Below, in pieces: positions 32,095-43,836 of a stretch of DNA of 64,000 nucleotides. Every line of letters begins with the position of its first letter. Position 1 is the first letter of the stretch. The notes beneath the pieces are model-generated. The model did no database searches. It had not been told where the DNA came from and saw only the letters and a program-made list of their open reading frames with translations. The DNA is from Calvatia gigantea (taxonomy: Eukaryota > Basidiomycota > Agaricomycetes > Agaricales > Lycoperdaceae), in assembly GCA_025093985.1 (NCBI GenBank), contig JACAAK010000009.1, forward strand, positions 2,542,001 to 2,606,000, written 5' to 3'. A program made the position numbers and the translations under genes.

Positions 32095-34798
32095 ATGGAC
32101 TTTTCTCCTGACAAGCTCGACTCGAGTGATATCGTTATCGCGTATGTCCTCCCGAATGCGAGTTCCATGACCTTACCTACTACGATAGATTAATGGGCCC
32201 CACTGGCGCAGGGAAGAGTCATGTGAGAAGCTTTCCAGTTGACCTAGTAGCACTTGGATTGACATTACAAGTTCATTGACGTCCTCGCTGAGCATCCCTG
32301 CACTTGGGCAGGCCATCAACTGGGATCTCATACGGCCGAGGTTCGAAGCACCAGACTGAAAGACTATGATAGTGGCCAAAGCCTCGTCCTCGTCGACACC
32401 CCAGGGTTTGATGACACAACGCGAAGCGACTTAGAGACCCTCAACATGATCAGTGGATGGTTGGAGAGGACGTGAGCTTTCATTATCGCGAACTCTTCAT
32501 GGAATGACCCACTGATCCCATTGAGATAGCTATCGAAAGAATATCAAACTGACGGGGATACTGTACCTGCATCGCATCACTGACAACAGAATGGGAGGAA
32601 CACCTCTCAGAAACCTGAGGATGTTCGGGGAGCTCTGCGGCGATGCTGCCTTGAGTCGGGTCATGATGGTCACGACAATGTGGGACAATCTGCAAGACTC
32701 GATAACGGGCGAGATGCGGGAGAAGGAGCTGAGGGCAGACTTCTGGAGAATAATGGTAGAGAATGGATCCCAGGTCGCGAGATTTGACAACACCCATGAC
32801 GGCGCGAAACGGATCGTCGGCGAGTTAATTGCGGGCGGAAGAGCAGAAACCCTGCTGTTACAAGAGGAGCTCGTCGATCTCGAGAGGCGACTCAACGAAA
32901 CGTATGCAGGCCAGCTACTCTATAGCACCCTCCAGCGGTTGTTGGACGAACAAAAAGCATCAGTCAAGAGACTGATAGCACAAATTGAGGGGCATGCGGG
33001 GACCCTCAATCCACACATACTCGAAGGACTTCGAACGGAACAAAGGAAAATCGAGGAAGACCTCCAAAAGACGCTTGAGGGCGTTCAACAACTGAGGGTC
33101 CCCCTGAGTAGACGGATCTTGCGCTTTTTGTTCGGGAAGAAAGGCAATATCGTGGGTTCCGCTTTGCCTGTTTGTTAATGTGTACCAAAGATTTGAGTTT
33201 TGCAGGTGGCATTGTCGACCCTTGCCTCAAGTCCATCAACACAAGCAAACCCCCGCGTTCTGTGGTATCGATGCCGCAACCTGTTATCAGCAATTGCATC
33301 GAACGCCCACCAGAGTACCTTAGTCTGCAAACTCTCGGGGGATGAAGCGCAGCACGTGGTTGATTTTCTCAACATGGTATACAAGTCCACTGGGCTACTT
33401 GCAACGACATACTGATGTTGCCGACGATGGAAGGTGCTGCAGGGTTCGGATGCTCTCCCATTTGATAGATGGACATACGCACTATCCCTATTTTGCAAGC
33501 TCGCGAAGTTCGCCGAAGTATATCCTCAACGTTATGAACTCAGTGGGATTCAATACGACTCCAAGCCAGTAGCTCAAGGTGGCTTCGCAACCGTGCATAA
33601 AGGAGCGTACAAAAACGAAACGATTTGCCTCAAGATCGTAAAGGACGACGTTAAGTTGCCGCCCAAGGTGAAAGCTATTACAGGTCGCCCCTAATGTCAT
33701 TATTTACGTTCACTGTGTAACCTACGCGGCCCTTCTCCAAGATGTTCATCAAGGAGCTCGCGATGTGGGCCCATCTTGCACACCCAAACGTTCTGCCCTT
33801 TTATGGTGTGTATACCGTAGGGAGGCCACAAAGAATCTGTCTTGTTTCTCCTTGGATGGAAAGTGGGAATCTCCGCGATCATGTGGATAGGTTTCCTCAA
33901 CGCTCCCGGGTTCCTTGGGTAGGTGGCTTCCAATTTGCGATTGGTCACGGATTCATGATTGTTCAGATATCTGATGTCGTCAACGGCTTGGTACATCTCC
34001 ATAAATTGGGTATCGTCCACGGTGACCTTAAAGGGGTACGTTTGAGCGTTTATTATTCTCCACCCGGCGACTTGACCCACATTCTAGCGAAACATTCTAA
34101 TCTCGGACAATGAGCGGGCGTTAATCGCAGACTTCGGATTGTCATACATTGAAACGGGCACTCGATCAAACACCACACCCTTCGGGGGCACAACCCGCTG
34201 GATGGCGCCTGAAATACTGGATCACCAGGAGGTTCTTGAAGTGCGTAGTCTCGAAGAGGTTTCCGAACGGCCAACGAGGGCATGTGATGTGTGGTCACTT
34301 GGCTGTCTCTGCTACGAGGTATACGTCTCACCCCCGTTTTACATGCTTCCGAAGCTGATGAACAAAAGATACTTTTACGCAAAGATCCTTTCCACCAATA
34401 CCGTTTAGATTCCCAGGTTATTGCTGCCCTTCTGAGAAAGGAGCTTCCAGCAAGGCCAGTACCAGGAGGAAGTGGTACCGATTTGGTCAGCAATAGCGCA
34501 TGGGATCTTATCAAAAAATGTTGCACACACGACCCGAAGAAGCGACCAACATGCGAAGAAATCCAGGAGTTGATTGTCACTAATTTTCAGTTCGAAGATA
34601 GTCGTCGCTCAGGAGGGCCAGTAGGAACCCGGAGCAAAGTAGCTTTCTGGGAAGCTGTGATTGCGGACTCGAAGACCGGGCCCGATCTTGAATGTGTCCA
34701 CGCAGTCCTGCGACGTGTCAGTCATCATTGTTGCTATCATATCGACACTAAAATACTTTTAGATACAGGACACGGTTTCACACACGGAGACGATATAA
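32095..34798 (+). CDS. AIG1-like GTPase fused to a TKL kinase
   Basis: Eleven proposed exons joined in frame give 722 residues from ATG 32095 to TAA 34796–34798. GTPase module: G1 GPTGAGKS at 19–26, G3 DTPGFDD at 69–75, and TTMWD at 142–146 in the G4 position. A helical, Glu/Lys-rich spacer (about 200–330) follows. Kinase: Gly-loop AQGGFATV (405–412), Lys 425 in ICLK, catalytic Asp 515 in VHGDLKG, DFG 533–535, APE 558–560, DVWSLGC, and a KKRPT C-lobe end. A stop at 33176–33178 in the GTPase frame lies inside an intron (33152–33205): the spliced frame reads on into the kinase. The gene is a shorter paralogue of the divergent neighbour, with one GTPase module instead of two. Confidence 0.83.
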
Positions 34799-36330
34799 GG
34801 CCCATTATCATCACCTACCCTCGCTCTTGTACATTAATAAGATTCACCAAATGTTGTCCGAGCCCCACCGTTGGCGTCACGCCCAACTAGAGTAGCCTAG
34901 CCGATACAAGCGTCCATTAGGCTCTCCTGAAGGAAACCTTGCTCGAGACTTGGCAAACCATGAGTTACAGCGACATGACCCCCGCTCGTGAGGCTCGAAC
35001 GTTCTGTGCATACCTGGATTTTCCGTGAGATTAATTCTCCACGAAGCGGAACAGGTTTTTAGTGCCTCTTGACGTTCGTTATTGACGAGACTTTGTCTTC
35101 GTGCTTTTCATCATCACGTATAATTCCAACGCCTACTACTTCAGGGAGGTTGTCAGGGGATGGAATAGTCCTTGAAACGTGAGGACACGATTGCTGTCGG
35201 TGCTCATACAGCCGCCTCTGTCAACTTATCTCTTGTGAGCCCCTGCGTCTTCTATGTACGGCTAACCTACAGGCCATGCGCAGTTTCGGTCCAGGCTCTT
35301 TCACGCTTGTGACCCGGCCCAAAAATGACACAATATATACTGTGTCGAACTAGCGAGTAAACGTTCGGCTAGGCCACCCTAAGGCAACAACATCGACCAC
35401 GGTCAACCCGGAGTTCGGTCACAAACATTAGCCAGATTGAGACTGGATTCCGACTCCTTGCCCCCGCATTTTTGGTGACCGTGAAGGAACTCCCGGTCGT
35501 TAACTCCTAGGTAACCCCATGGAAGACCTCCGTTGCTCAACTATCCCGAGACAAAGTCTCATCATAGACTGTCAGAACCTCTTTGAGCAACCGAACTTCC
35601 CAAGGGGTGTCTTCCAGCCGCTTACCCCTTTTTGCCTAGCGTAAGATGAAAGCCTACCTGATGATGTCAGGTAAGAACAGCGAGGAGCTTAAAAATCACC
35701 CGCCCTGTTGGTTGCTCCCTTTTCAATGCACATGTCATCCATCGGTGAGGATTGAACGACTCTTTGAAGTACATTGGTAAGCCTTGTTGGCCCCTTGACT
35801 ATTTTCATTTGAGGCAAAAAGCGGCCTCTAGTAACCTTTGTTCCCCCTTGGCCCCACCCCCTACCTCGAGAGGTGAAGGCCACGGGCCAAGGGGGGGGGA
35901 GAGCCCGTCGGACAACAAATTTCGATCCAGGTGGGGAGTGGGGGGCCGGTCTTTCGTGATCAAGCCGGGAAGCGAGCCAAGTTCAAGTTACTTGCTACCT
36001 TCGCTAGATTGACGGCTCAGTCCAAATTTATGCCTCTGGGCAGTTTGGCATTAATTTGCGTTTCCGCAAATCGTCCACATTTTGGCCTAGGGTGCTGGGT
36101 CGGAAGTGAGAGAACTTAGAGACACGAAAACAGACAATATTTGTCCATTTCGACACCTTCCTTGGCGGTCTCGCGAACATAGATTTACAGGATGCGCGAA
36201 ATGTACAGGGTATAAAGAGGTATAGATATCTGGTAGGTGGTGCATCATGTCAGAGATCCACCAGAAGAGTCGCAGAAAAAGACAGGTGGCATGAAATAGA
36301 AATCCGCGGACAAATGGAGGTCAGGTCAAA
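34799..36330. other. 1.5-kb intergenic region, no gene recognised
   Basis: Only short frames, none resembling a known family. Contains a G-rich run (GGGGGGGGA near 35,890) and the 3' ends of two convergent genes. Confidence 0.4.
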
Positions 36331-39300
36331 TTACTTGCGACCTCCCAAACCCAAACTCAGGTTAGTCGCGCTGCGACTGGCATCGTAGCTCCTCCTTGCA
36401 AGGCCCAACCCAAGCCCACCAAACCGACCACCATCCTGCTCTTGCTGTTGCGGTTGATTACCTTTCTCTCTGTCCCTATCCTTATATTGCCTAAAACGCT
36501 TCTCATCTGGCATCGCAACACCCCTCCCACCAACGATTCCTGCTCCAAGCTGTCTTGAACCAACGGCCGTGGCAGACGAAGGTGATAGGTTAGCAGCAGA
36601 TGTGCTGGACGTAACAGAACTGTTCGAGCTGTTCGCATGTCGTTTTGATGAATCGAGTGAGAAAGGGAGCGCGTTGCCCACTGGCATACTCAGTCTGCGC
36701 ATCCAGCCTCCTTTCTTTTCTGGCGACTGCTGCTGCTGCTGCTGCTGCTGGGGCTTGTCTTGTGACACAGGTGAGCCGGTAGAGCGACTGAGGTATGAAT
36801 TATTCGATCCTGAAGTGGATGAAGTCGAAAAATCGGCATTATTTGAGGGAGACAATGGTGGCGGGGAACTATACGAATGGCGCGGTTGGGGCTGTTCACG
36901 CAAGTTAGGACTAGAGGACGATGGGATGAGTCCTTGCAACGGTGATCTCGGGGGCGGTTGCAACTGCTCCTGTCTCATCTGTGGTGTTTGAGGTTGAGAA
37001 TCATGTCTCGACCTGCGCCAGGATATCCTACGTTCCCTCGGACGTGGTTGCAACTGAGGACTCCCTTGTGAGCTTGCCAAATCAAGACTTCCTCGATCCC
37101 GGGTGCCAGATCCTATTCCAGCCATATTACCGTGGCTGTAGCTTCCACCGTCAGAACCAGCGGCGCTGGCACTCGACGAAGGGGGCGCAAGACCATCTCT
37201 CAAAGCCAACAACCTCGCCCTGTCGCGCTCCAACTCCCGTTCGCGCATAACGATTTCTTGTTCTCTTTCCCTTAGCTCCCTTTCCTTTACATTGTACGCT
37301 GACTCAGCCGGTTCTTCGGCACGGCGCCGTTGTATCCGATCTTCAGCGCCGTCCGAAAAATCCCTTCCTTTCCCCGAGGAAAGAGGCCTAGGTGAAGCTA
37401 TTGGCGTTAAGGATGATGAGGACATTCCACCATGCTGTCGCGGTTCGGATTTTTCCGGTGTTGGCGGAAGTGAGATATGTCGGGCCATACCAGGCGGTGG
37501 AGATTTCGACACTGGTCTCAAGAGTGGTTGTGCAATTCTCTGGGACTGTGAAGCTCTTGGCTCACTGTTGTCGATGCTGCCAGTACTAGTGTGTAGTGCG
37601 GAGGAAGGAGGTGGTGATGCCTCATATCGGTTTGCAATTTCGGTTACGCTTGTATGTAGGCGAGGTAAATCGGAGCGGGGAGGTGGTGAGTGAGAACCAA
37701 GCTAAAGGTAGGTAGGATATAAACACCTGTCGAGAAATGAAGGAGGGAGTGGGACGTACAGCATTAGAATACCGGTTCCTCATAGCTGTGACAATGCTTC
37801 CACTTGTAGTTGTACTCCCCGTATCCGTCCTCTCGACCAACCCCCTCCTCTGCATCGGGGCGGAAGTAGAAGGGAAGTCGGTGTTACCTTCCAGGGGTGC
37901 ATCACCCCCGTTAAAGGTCCGAGCCTTAGAGGCGGCATTACGCTCCTCCCCCAGCATCCCGAACTCCCTTGCGTGAAACTCACCCTCTTCTGCCATCCGA
38001 AGACTAATTTCCGGGAGACGGGTTGGGGTTGTTGAGATAGGAGTAGAAATCGCGTTTGGATTTGGTGAACCTGGTCCGGGAGGGTGGTGAGGAATGTCCA
38101 GGGCCGAATTTGAGCGTTGGCGCCCAAGACGCGGATCATCAACGCCAGCACCAACGTCACTTGACATTCCTCGGCCTTCAGGGCTAGTCCCAGTCCTGGT
38201 ATCGCCCCTCGTCTCTTCATTATTTTCCATAGCCAATGGGCTTTCACTCAACCGGTGCTTAGCCGCATATGTCCGTTCTTCCCTAATCCCCTTAACTGGA
38301 GGTTGATTTGGGGGGTCCTTCGGTCTCGGAGGCGGAAGAGGGAAATGGGTTGGAGGTGCAGGGAACGCAGATAACGAACGGATGGAGCCTGTGACGGGAT
38401 CTGAAAATAGGCGTTCACGATCGTCGCTGGCGGGGGATTTGTCGCGAGATTTCGTATGTTGGAATGGCGGTGATGGAGGATGAAGGTTTTCGCTGCTCCT
38501 ATTTGGTGGAGGCACCTGTTGGGGCGCTTGTGGGGACGCTTGTGCTTGTGCTAGGGGAGCGGAGGGAGGAAGGGACGCTGTGTTATCGTATGCTGGGTTT
38601 GGTGGGCGGCGTTGAAGGGTTGGCGAGTCTCCGGAGGAGGATTGAGGTTGGGAGGGATAGGATGCGGATGTAGATGTCGTTCCTTCTCTATCACTTCGAG
38701 GTGGGTTGAAGAGTTGGTGCTGATGGTCGTATGGGGATTCCGGGGTTGTAGGTGCACCATCGCTAGTACGCCTGTGTGTATTGGGCGTGGTATTGTCGTA
38801 GGCTTGTAGCCGGTCCTGTTGAGGTTGCTGTGGGTATTGGCGCACTTGTGGGTATTGTTTCTTGTCTTGATCTTCCTCCTCCAGCTCCACTCGCTCTTCC
38901 TGGATGGTATTGAGTTTGAGGTTGTCCTCAGTTTTCTCATCTAGGTTGACCAGATCTCCGGGAACATCTTTCGCCCACCCTCCTTCACACAGTGACCTCC
39001 ACCCGCCGAGTGGGCCTATCGTTGGCGCGAATCTTCGTACATTCTCACACGTTCGGACCCATTCCGTATCTGCAATACGTGAGAGGCATGCTGCGACACT
39101 CAAAATGGTCGTTGTGTGCCCTTGTGTAGCGTGGAGTGACTGGTTGCTATATGAAAATGGCATCAGATTATGTCCAGAGGTGGTGAAGAGCGTCATACTA
39201 TTTCTCTTGGGTGATCTCTGGACCCAAGGTGCTAATGAGTTGGATATATCGTGAATGCTCTTCATGAGCGTCTACGCCTTTCTTCTTGGATTTTTTCTCA

Positions 39301-39895
39301 AACATGAGCCCTATCACGAATGTTACAATGTGATGGTAGATGCAGGGAGACGCAACTGACCTGCTTGTTTAATCCTCGCATTTGCATTTGCTATACGCTC
39401 GTCGTGTGCCTTCTCCTCTTTCTGTGACGCGTTGAGGTCAAGAAAGGTTGGTAGTCAGCGGAGGATCCCTGAAAGGGGGGTTCCACCGAGCGACGCACAG
39501 TGAGTCGTTTGAACCACCTCTTCACCTCTGTGCTGATGGCATCGTACTCTTTATCGGCAATCTTGATAAACTTGCCGTCAACCTCTGCGAGAGCTTCGAA
39601 TATGTTAGCGCTTGCGTTAAACGCATTGGCTAGACCACGAGATAAAGAAGAGGTCTTCAGAAGTGCTATATTCGTATTCAGGTGACAGGTACAGCGCACC
39701 AGCAATTTCGTTCATGACCTTTGAGCCGGCAGTATCCCGCAATGCTTTGGCAAGTTTCTTCTGGAGCGTTACGATTGCGGTTGCTGCCTCACAGTAGTCG
39801 TTGAGGATGTTGAGTAGGGTTTCCAGAGACTTGCATGACTTGTGGATATCCGAGCGTTCTGCTAGAGCAGCTGATTGATTGTTTTGATTATTCAT
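36331..39895 (-). CDS. IMD/I-BAR domain protein, Ivy1-like
   Basis: The start is ATG 39893–39895. The N-terminal ~240 residues form an IMD (inverse BAR) helical domain: SDIHKSCKSLETLLNILNDY, LQKKLAKALRD, SANIFEALAEVDGKF, EVKRWFKRL, KEEKAHDERIANANARI, then SRYIQLISTLGPEI and an SRIADTEWVRTCE segment ending in RFAPTIGPLGGWRSLCEGGW. Such domains bind and curve phospholipid membranes; yeast Ivy1 acts at the vacuole with Ypt7 and TORC1. The rest, some 800 residues, is disordered, rich in Pro, Ser and Gln, with a polyglutamine run and one short coiled coil (KERELREREQEIVMRERELE). It ends at 36331. Introns near 37,690, 39,190, 39,300, 39,420 and 39,680 restore a single frame. Divergent from the MFS gene. 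Confidence 0.83.
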
Positions 39896-40268
39896 TGGCG
39901 AGACGGAGACATTGACGACGACGGTGTTGATATCGACTGTCCTTCAGTGGTCCGTTTGTCTCATGACACTTGCAGAAGCAAGGGCCCGATCAGAGTCAAT
40001 TGTTTTAGGTATGTAGTTCCCACGGTGAACCTCCCTGCCTTGGACCGTCAAACGGAGGAGATTCTGCGCTGCTTGCTTATTTTGTTTCCTTCTGTTCTCC
40101 TTCCGCTCAAGGGTTGTGTGTTCTCTTCGGCTAAGTAGTCTCAGCGCGGCATCGTCATACCTTGCCGAGGGAGCATGTTGGGGGGGGGGCCATGTAGTTA
40201 TCAGATAATGCGTGGGAACGGCAACGAGTTATCAGATAAGCAGAACAAATGGCCTCGCTGCAAACTCA
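39896..40268. promoter_or_regulatory. Divergent promoter region, IMD and MFS-B genes
   Basis: 373 bp between divergent start codons. A GGGGGGGGG run and an ATCAGATAA direct repeat (40,200 and 40,232) lie just before the transporter start; the GATAA core fits a GATA-factor site, which is an inference. Confidence 0.4.
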
Positions 40269-42700
40269 ATGCACGACCACCATATATCCACCCCCACCCA
40301 CGACGAGGAAGGAGACGCTCTCCTCTCCGAAGTTAATGTTCAGCAACGATCGGAACGTTCTGCTCGCGCCTTTTCTCGATGGGTCGCACATCCCTTCTGG
40401 TACGCAGGCTTTCCAGCTAACTACGATGCCACTTGGCGCTCACCTACGTGTATTGACAGGTTAATCCCCGTCGTCCTTGTTTTCTCCATGTCGGTGAGTT
40501 TCATTCGCATTAACAAGCACGTAATGCGCGCTCATATGCTACGTAGCGTGGTATCACAATGTCACCAAGGATCCAGGTCTACAAGGCTATCGCATGCAGG
40601 GCACTCATCGACGATGCAACAGACGTTGTCGGCCTCGCTGACTCAACAGACTGTGAAAGCTCAGCTGTGCAGGCACGCGCGGCAAAGATACAAGCAGGTC
40701 AGCTCATCTTCCGTTTTCCGCCTGGCATAACGTTAGCTCATCAACTCCGTACCCGATCAGCTGTTGTGACCCTTATGAGTACTCTCAGCGCCATCTCGAC
40801 CGGGTTCTGGAGTCGTCTCGGTGATACTCACGGCCGCAAACCAATCCTCATTATCTTCCTCGCCGGTGCCCTCGTTATGTCCGTCCATCACGGTCCTTCA
40901 CCATCTCACCTTAACTCATCCTCATTCATAGGGAAGCTGTGTTCGTGCTTGTGATGCAGCCTAACTCGTTCTTCAGTCGCCATGCTGAACGCTTAATTCT
41001 CATTGGTCCAATCGCTGAGGGATTCGTCGGTGGCATATCAACCTTCAATGGCGTTTTCCATGCGTTCGTAACGCGCAACTTTCGCGTCTCACCGGCTAAC
41101 AGTTCCTTTTTTAGCTACGTTTCGGATTGCACCAGACACGGATCGAGGTTAATACCGCGCCCAATGACCGCTCGTTCCTCACACTGATTCTTTTATTAGA
41201 TCAAGGATCTTCTCTACCGTTCAAGGCATTGTCTTCGTTGGTCTTTCCTTGGGCCCCTGGGTACGTCATGAATTCTGCCGCCTTGACCCCGGCTTAACCC
41301 TGCTTCTAGTTTGGAGGTCTCTTTCTGCCCAAGACTGGCTATAGCGATTCCTTCTTCTTCTCAAGCATTACTCTTATCATTTGCACAACACTCTATTTGC
41401 TTTTCATTTGTCCTGAATCAAGAATCCCATCTGCGGACGCAAATGACTCCTATGTTGAAGATTTTCTCAAACTCAAATCCTCCCCTATTCAGTCTGCGGG
41501 CCGTCTGTTAAGCAAATTCTTTTCCGCTTTCCTATCCCCAATCACCATTTTTGTCCCAAGACGTATACGGGGGACGAATAGGAAGACCTGGAACATGACC
41601 TTAGTTGGATTGAGTTTCTTCATTTATTGCGTTTCAATTGTAAGTCGCTCTCGCGTGTAATCCTTATCTCGCGCTCAACGTTGTCAGGGAATATATTCTG
41701 CCAAGTACCTTTATGCGCAACATGTCTACTCATGGACAACAGCTCAAGTAGGGTCTTCCAGTTCATGAACAGTCTGGCCACTGACGTTGCTTTACCCAGC
41801 TTGGATACTACATGTCGACCCTGTGGATCTCTCGGGCCCTCAATTTGCTTGTAGTCTTGCCAAGTAGGTGCCTCCCACATACATTTCAAGTTCTTTTATA
41901 GTAACCGAATCACAAAACAGTCATAATATCGTACCTCAAACCCAAGCCCACATCTCCTCCAGGGACCCAACCTTCACTGTCAGATGTTGCTGCAGAACTT
42001 TTATTCGACAAGCACCTCGCACAGATATCCCTATTCGTCGATGGGTTCGCAGACGCTCTCGTCGCTGTCATCTCCAACAAGTCCCAACCCTTGTTTGTCG
42101 CTGTCTCGTGTCTCTCGTCGTTCACGAGTGGAGGCAACCCGGCCCTGCACTCCCTCGGCGCGATATGTCTCCACGCCCTGGGATGCTCTGACCAAGTCGG
42201 AGCGTTGTTTGGTGCGATGGGTGTTTTGAACTCCGTAGCTCATATCATCTCTGTCAGTCCTATTCATTTCGTTATTCCGTCAATCATGCTGACGCCATTC
42301 CCTCTTACACATATAGCCCACGATCTACGCAACAACCTACGGCGCCACAGTCGGATCATTCCCACAAGCTATTTTCGTCCTGGCAGCGTGTCTTCTCTTC
42401 TCCATCGTCGCGCTGTTAATCAGAGTGTGGCCCATACCAATTTCACTTCCGCAATCCGTCGATCACGGAGGCGCTGATCCTGAAGTGGGTGAGAATGGTG
42501 TAGAGGATGAATTGTTATTCACCGATTCTGTCGACGTTGGCGCCTCGGGCACGACATGGGCACGTACCCGATCCGAATCGAGGGAGTTTAGGAGGAGTAG
42601 AGATGGTGTGAATTATATGGGATCTGTGAATAGCAAGTATGATGCTGTTAGGACGTCGCCGCCGAGGTCTGGTGTTAGTGCCGAGGTTGATTCGCGGTGA
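40269..42700 (+). CDS. MFS transporter, copy B
   Basis: Twelve-helix major facilitator at a cellular membrane, substrate unknown. Start taken at ATG 40269 (MHDHHISTPTHDEEG); acidic N-terminus, then helix 1 RLIPVVLVFSMS and GITMSPRIQVYKAIACRAL. The MFS loop 2–3 signature is GFWSRLGDTHGRKPIL. Other landmarks: LILIGPIAEGFVGG, YVSDCTRHGSR, IFSTVQGIVFVGLSLGPW, a mid-loop, YLYAQHVYSWTTAQLGYYMS, and SSFTSGGNPALHSLGAICLHAL. A Ser/Arg-rich cytoplasmic tail ends at 42700. About ten short introns. Same family as the 20.97–23.59 kb gene but with its frame almost entirely intact; the one junction I could not phase is near 40,885. Resembles the tetracycline-resistance-like/YCR023C group, which is a tentative placement. 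Confidence 0.82.
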
Positions 42701-43257
42701 TGGTCGTCCCCGATGAGCCTGGAGTTGTTTCTTTTCATATCTTTTCGCCGTCCAATTCCCTTTACGATTAATCGCTCATAGTCTGTACGTCTTTTGTTTG
42801 TTGTTTTTTTTCGTTCGCGATATGTTTTTGCTCTGCATTGTCGCTTTCCGCATACTTACTCGGAAAATTATATTGTACCCACGATGAGCTATGCTCTTAC
42901 CCCTGTTGTAATGTCTGTCCTAGATCATTTGGAATGTTTATCTATTTAAAACACTTCAACAAAGTGTAGAACAGGTCGCAAGTCTGGTCCTTAAAACTCA
43001 GTGATTAAAGTGACAGACAGGTACAAAGTTTTTATTAGTATCGTACTTACATGGAAAGAGACACCGAACAACATCCTCGGATCCCGATGATAAAATTAGG
43101 AGTCACCAAGCTTTAGAAGCAGGTTGACAGTTGCTCTCGACATCATTGATGTTAAACGCGCTCATAGATGGATGCCAAAACACCAGGCACTTTATTTATT
43201 GATTAGAAACTACACGAATATGGTGCGTCATTACATTGGCAAATGCAGATGTGAACT
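42701..43257. other. Intergenic, no gene recognised
   Basis: AT-rich downstream sequence of the MFS gene with no open frame of note; T-rich runs near 42,790–42,820 fit a 3' end. Confidence 0.4.
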
Positions 43258-43600
43258 TTAGCACTTAGCAGTGACAGGTAACTTGTCAAAATACAGTGTG
43301 TCAAGGTAATACTGCTGACGCTCGAAGGTAGATTGGAATGGAACCCATAGGTATCGGAACAGAAGTGGTAAGCAGATGTTTACAGCAGCTGTCCAAACCA
43401 CCTTTTCTTCCCATAACGGACCAGGTTTCAATGTCATCATTCCCACAGTCTGGGGGGATTAGTGTGCCTACAATCAAACATCTGAAGAACGGGCCCAAGA
43501 AATAGTAGTCGACTAAAGAGGGGGAGGATATGTAGGGGAGGAGCACATGGCTTCCAAGAAAATAGTACACGACAAGCGTCTAAAAAGCAAGATTAGTTAC
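43258..43600 (-). CDS. Unrecognised membrane-protein fragment
   Basis: Two overlapping minus-strand frames look protein-like: LVVYYFLGSHVLLPYIS…SLVDYYFLGPFFRCL (43,440–43,600) and, after a frame change near 43,450, VVWTAAVNICLPLLFRYLW…FERQQYYLDTLYF, ending at 43258. Each contains one likely helix. A further protein-like segment (SFELHTLRVVTTPTYVHGS) lies upstream at 43,740–43,850 but I could not splice it on in frame. I do not recognise the family. It may be a small decayed gene lying between MFS-B and the 7-TM gene. Confidence 0.3.
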
Positions 43601-43836
43601 AATTTATAGATCTTAAAGTCCAATCAAATTTGGGGAAGTGAGGAGAAACCGAGGCAAAATCCGGGTGTTACAACAATAACTGGTTGATACTGACTGTCCG
43701 ATACGTTACAGGGAGTTCGGTGGTGAAGAGGTGGAAACGGAGTCGCGGAACTTGTCGTAAAACGTGGTGGTGGAGCCATGGACGTATGTGGGGGTCGTGA
43801 CAACTCGAAGAGTGTGTAGCTCGAATGAGGACCACC

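Noticed and set aside
33176..33178. Stop codon after the plus-strand GTPase, suggesting two separate genes
   Set aside because: It lies inside a GT–AG intron (33152–33205). Splicing joins the GTPase spacer to the kinase upstream region in phase, as in the paralogue.
36569..38306. Several plus-strand frames across the IMD gene (for example 36569–36991, 37737–37976)
   Set aside because: They are shadows of the Ser/Pro/Gln-rich disordered region encoded on the minus strand, which has continuous frames and a recognised N-terminal domain.
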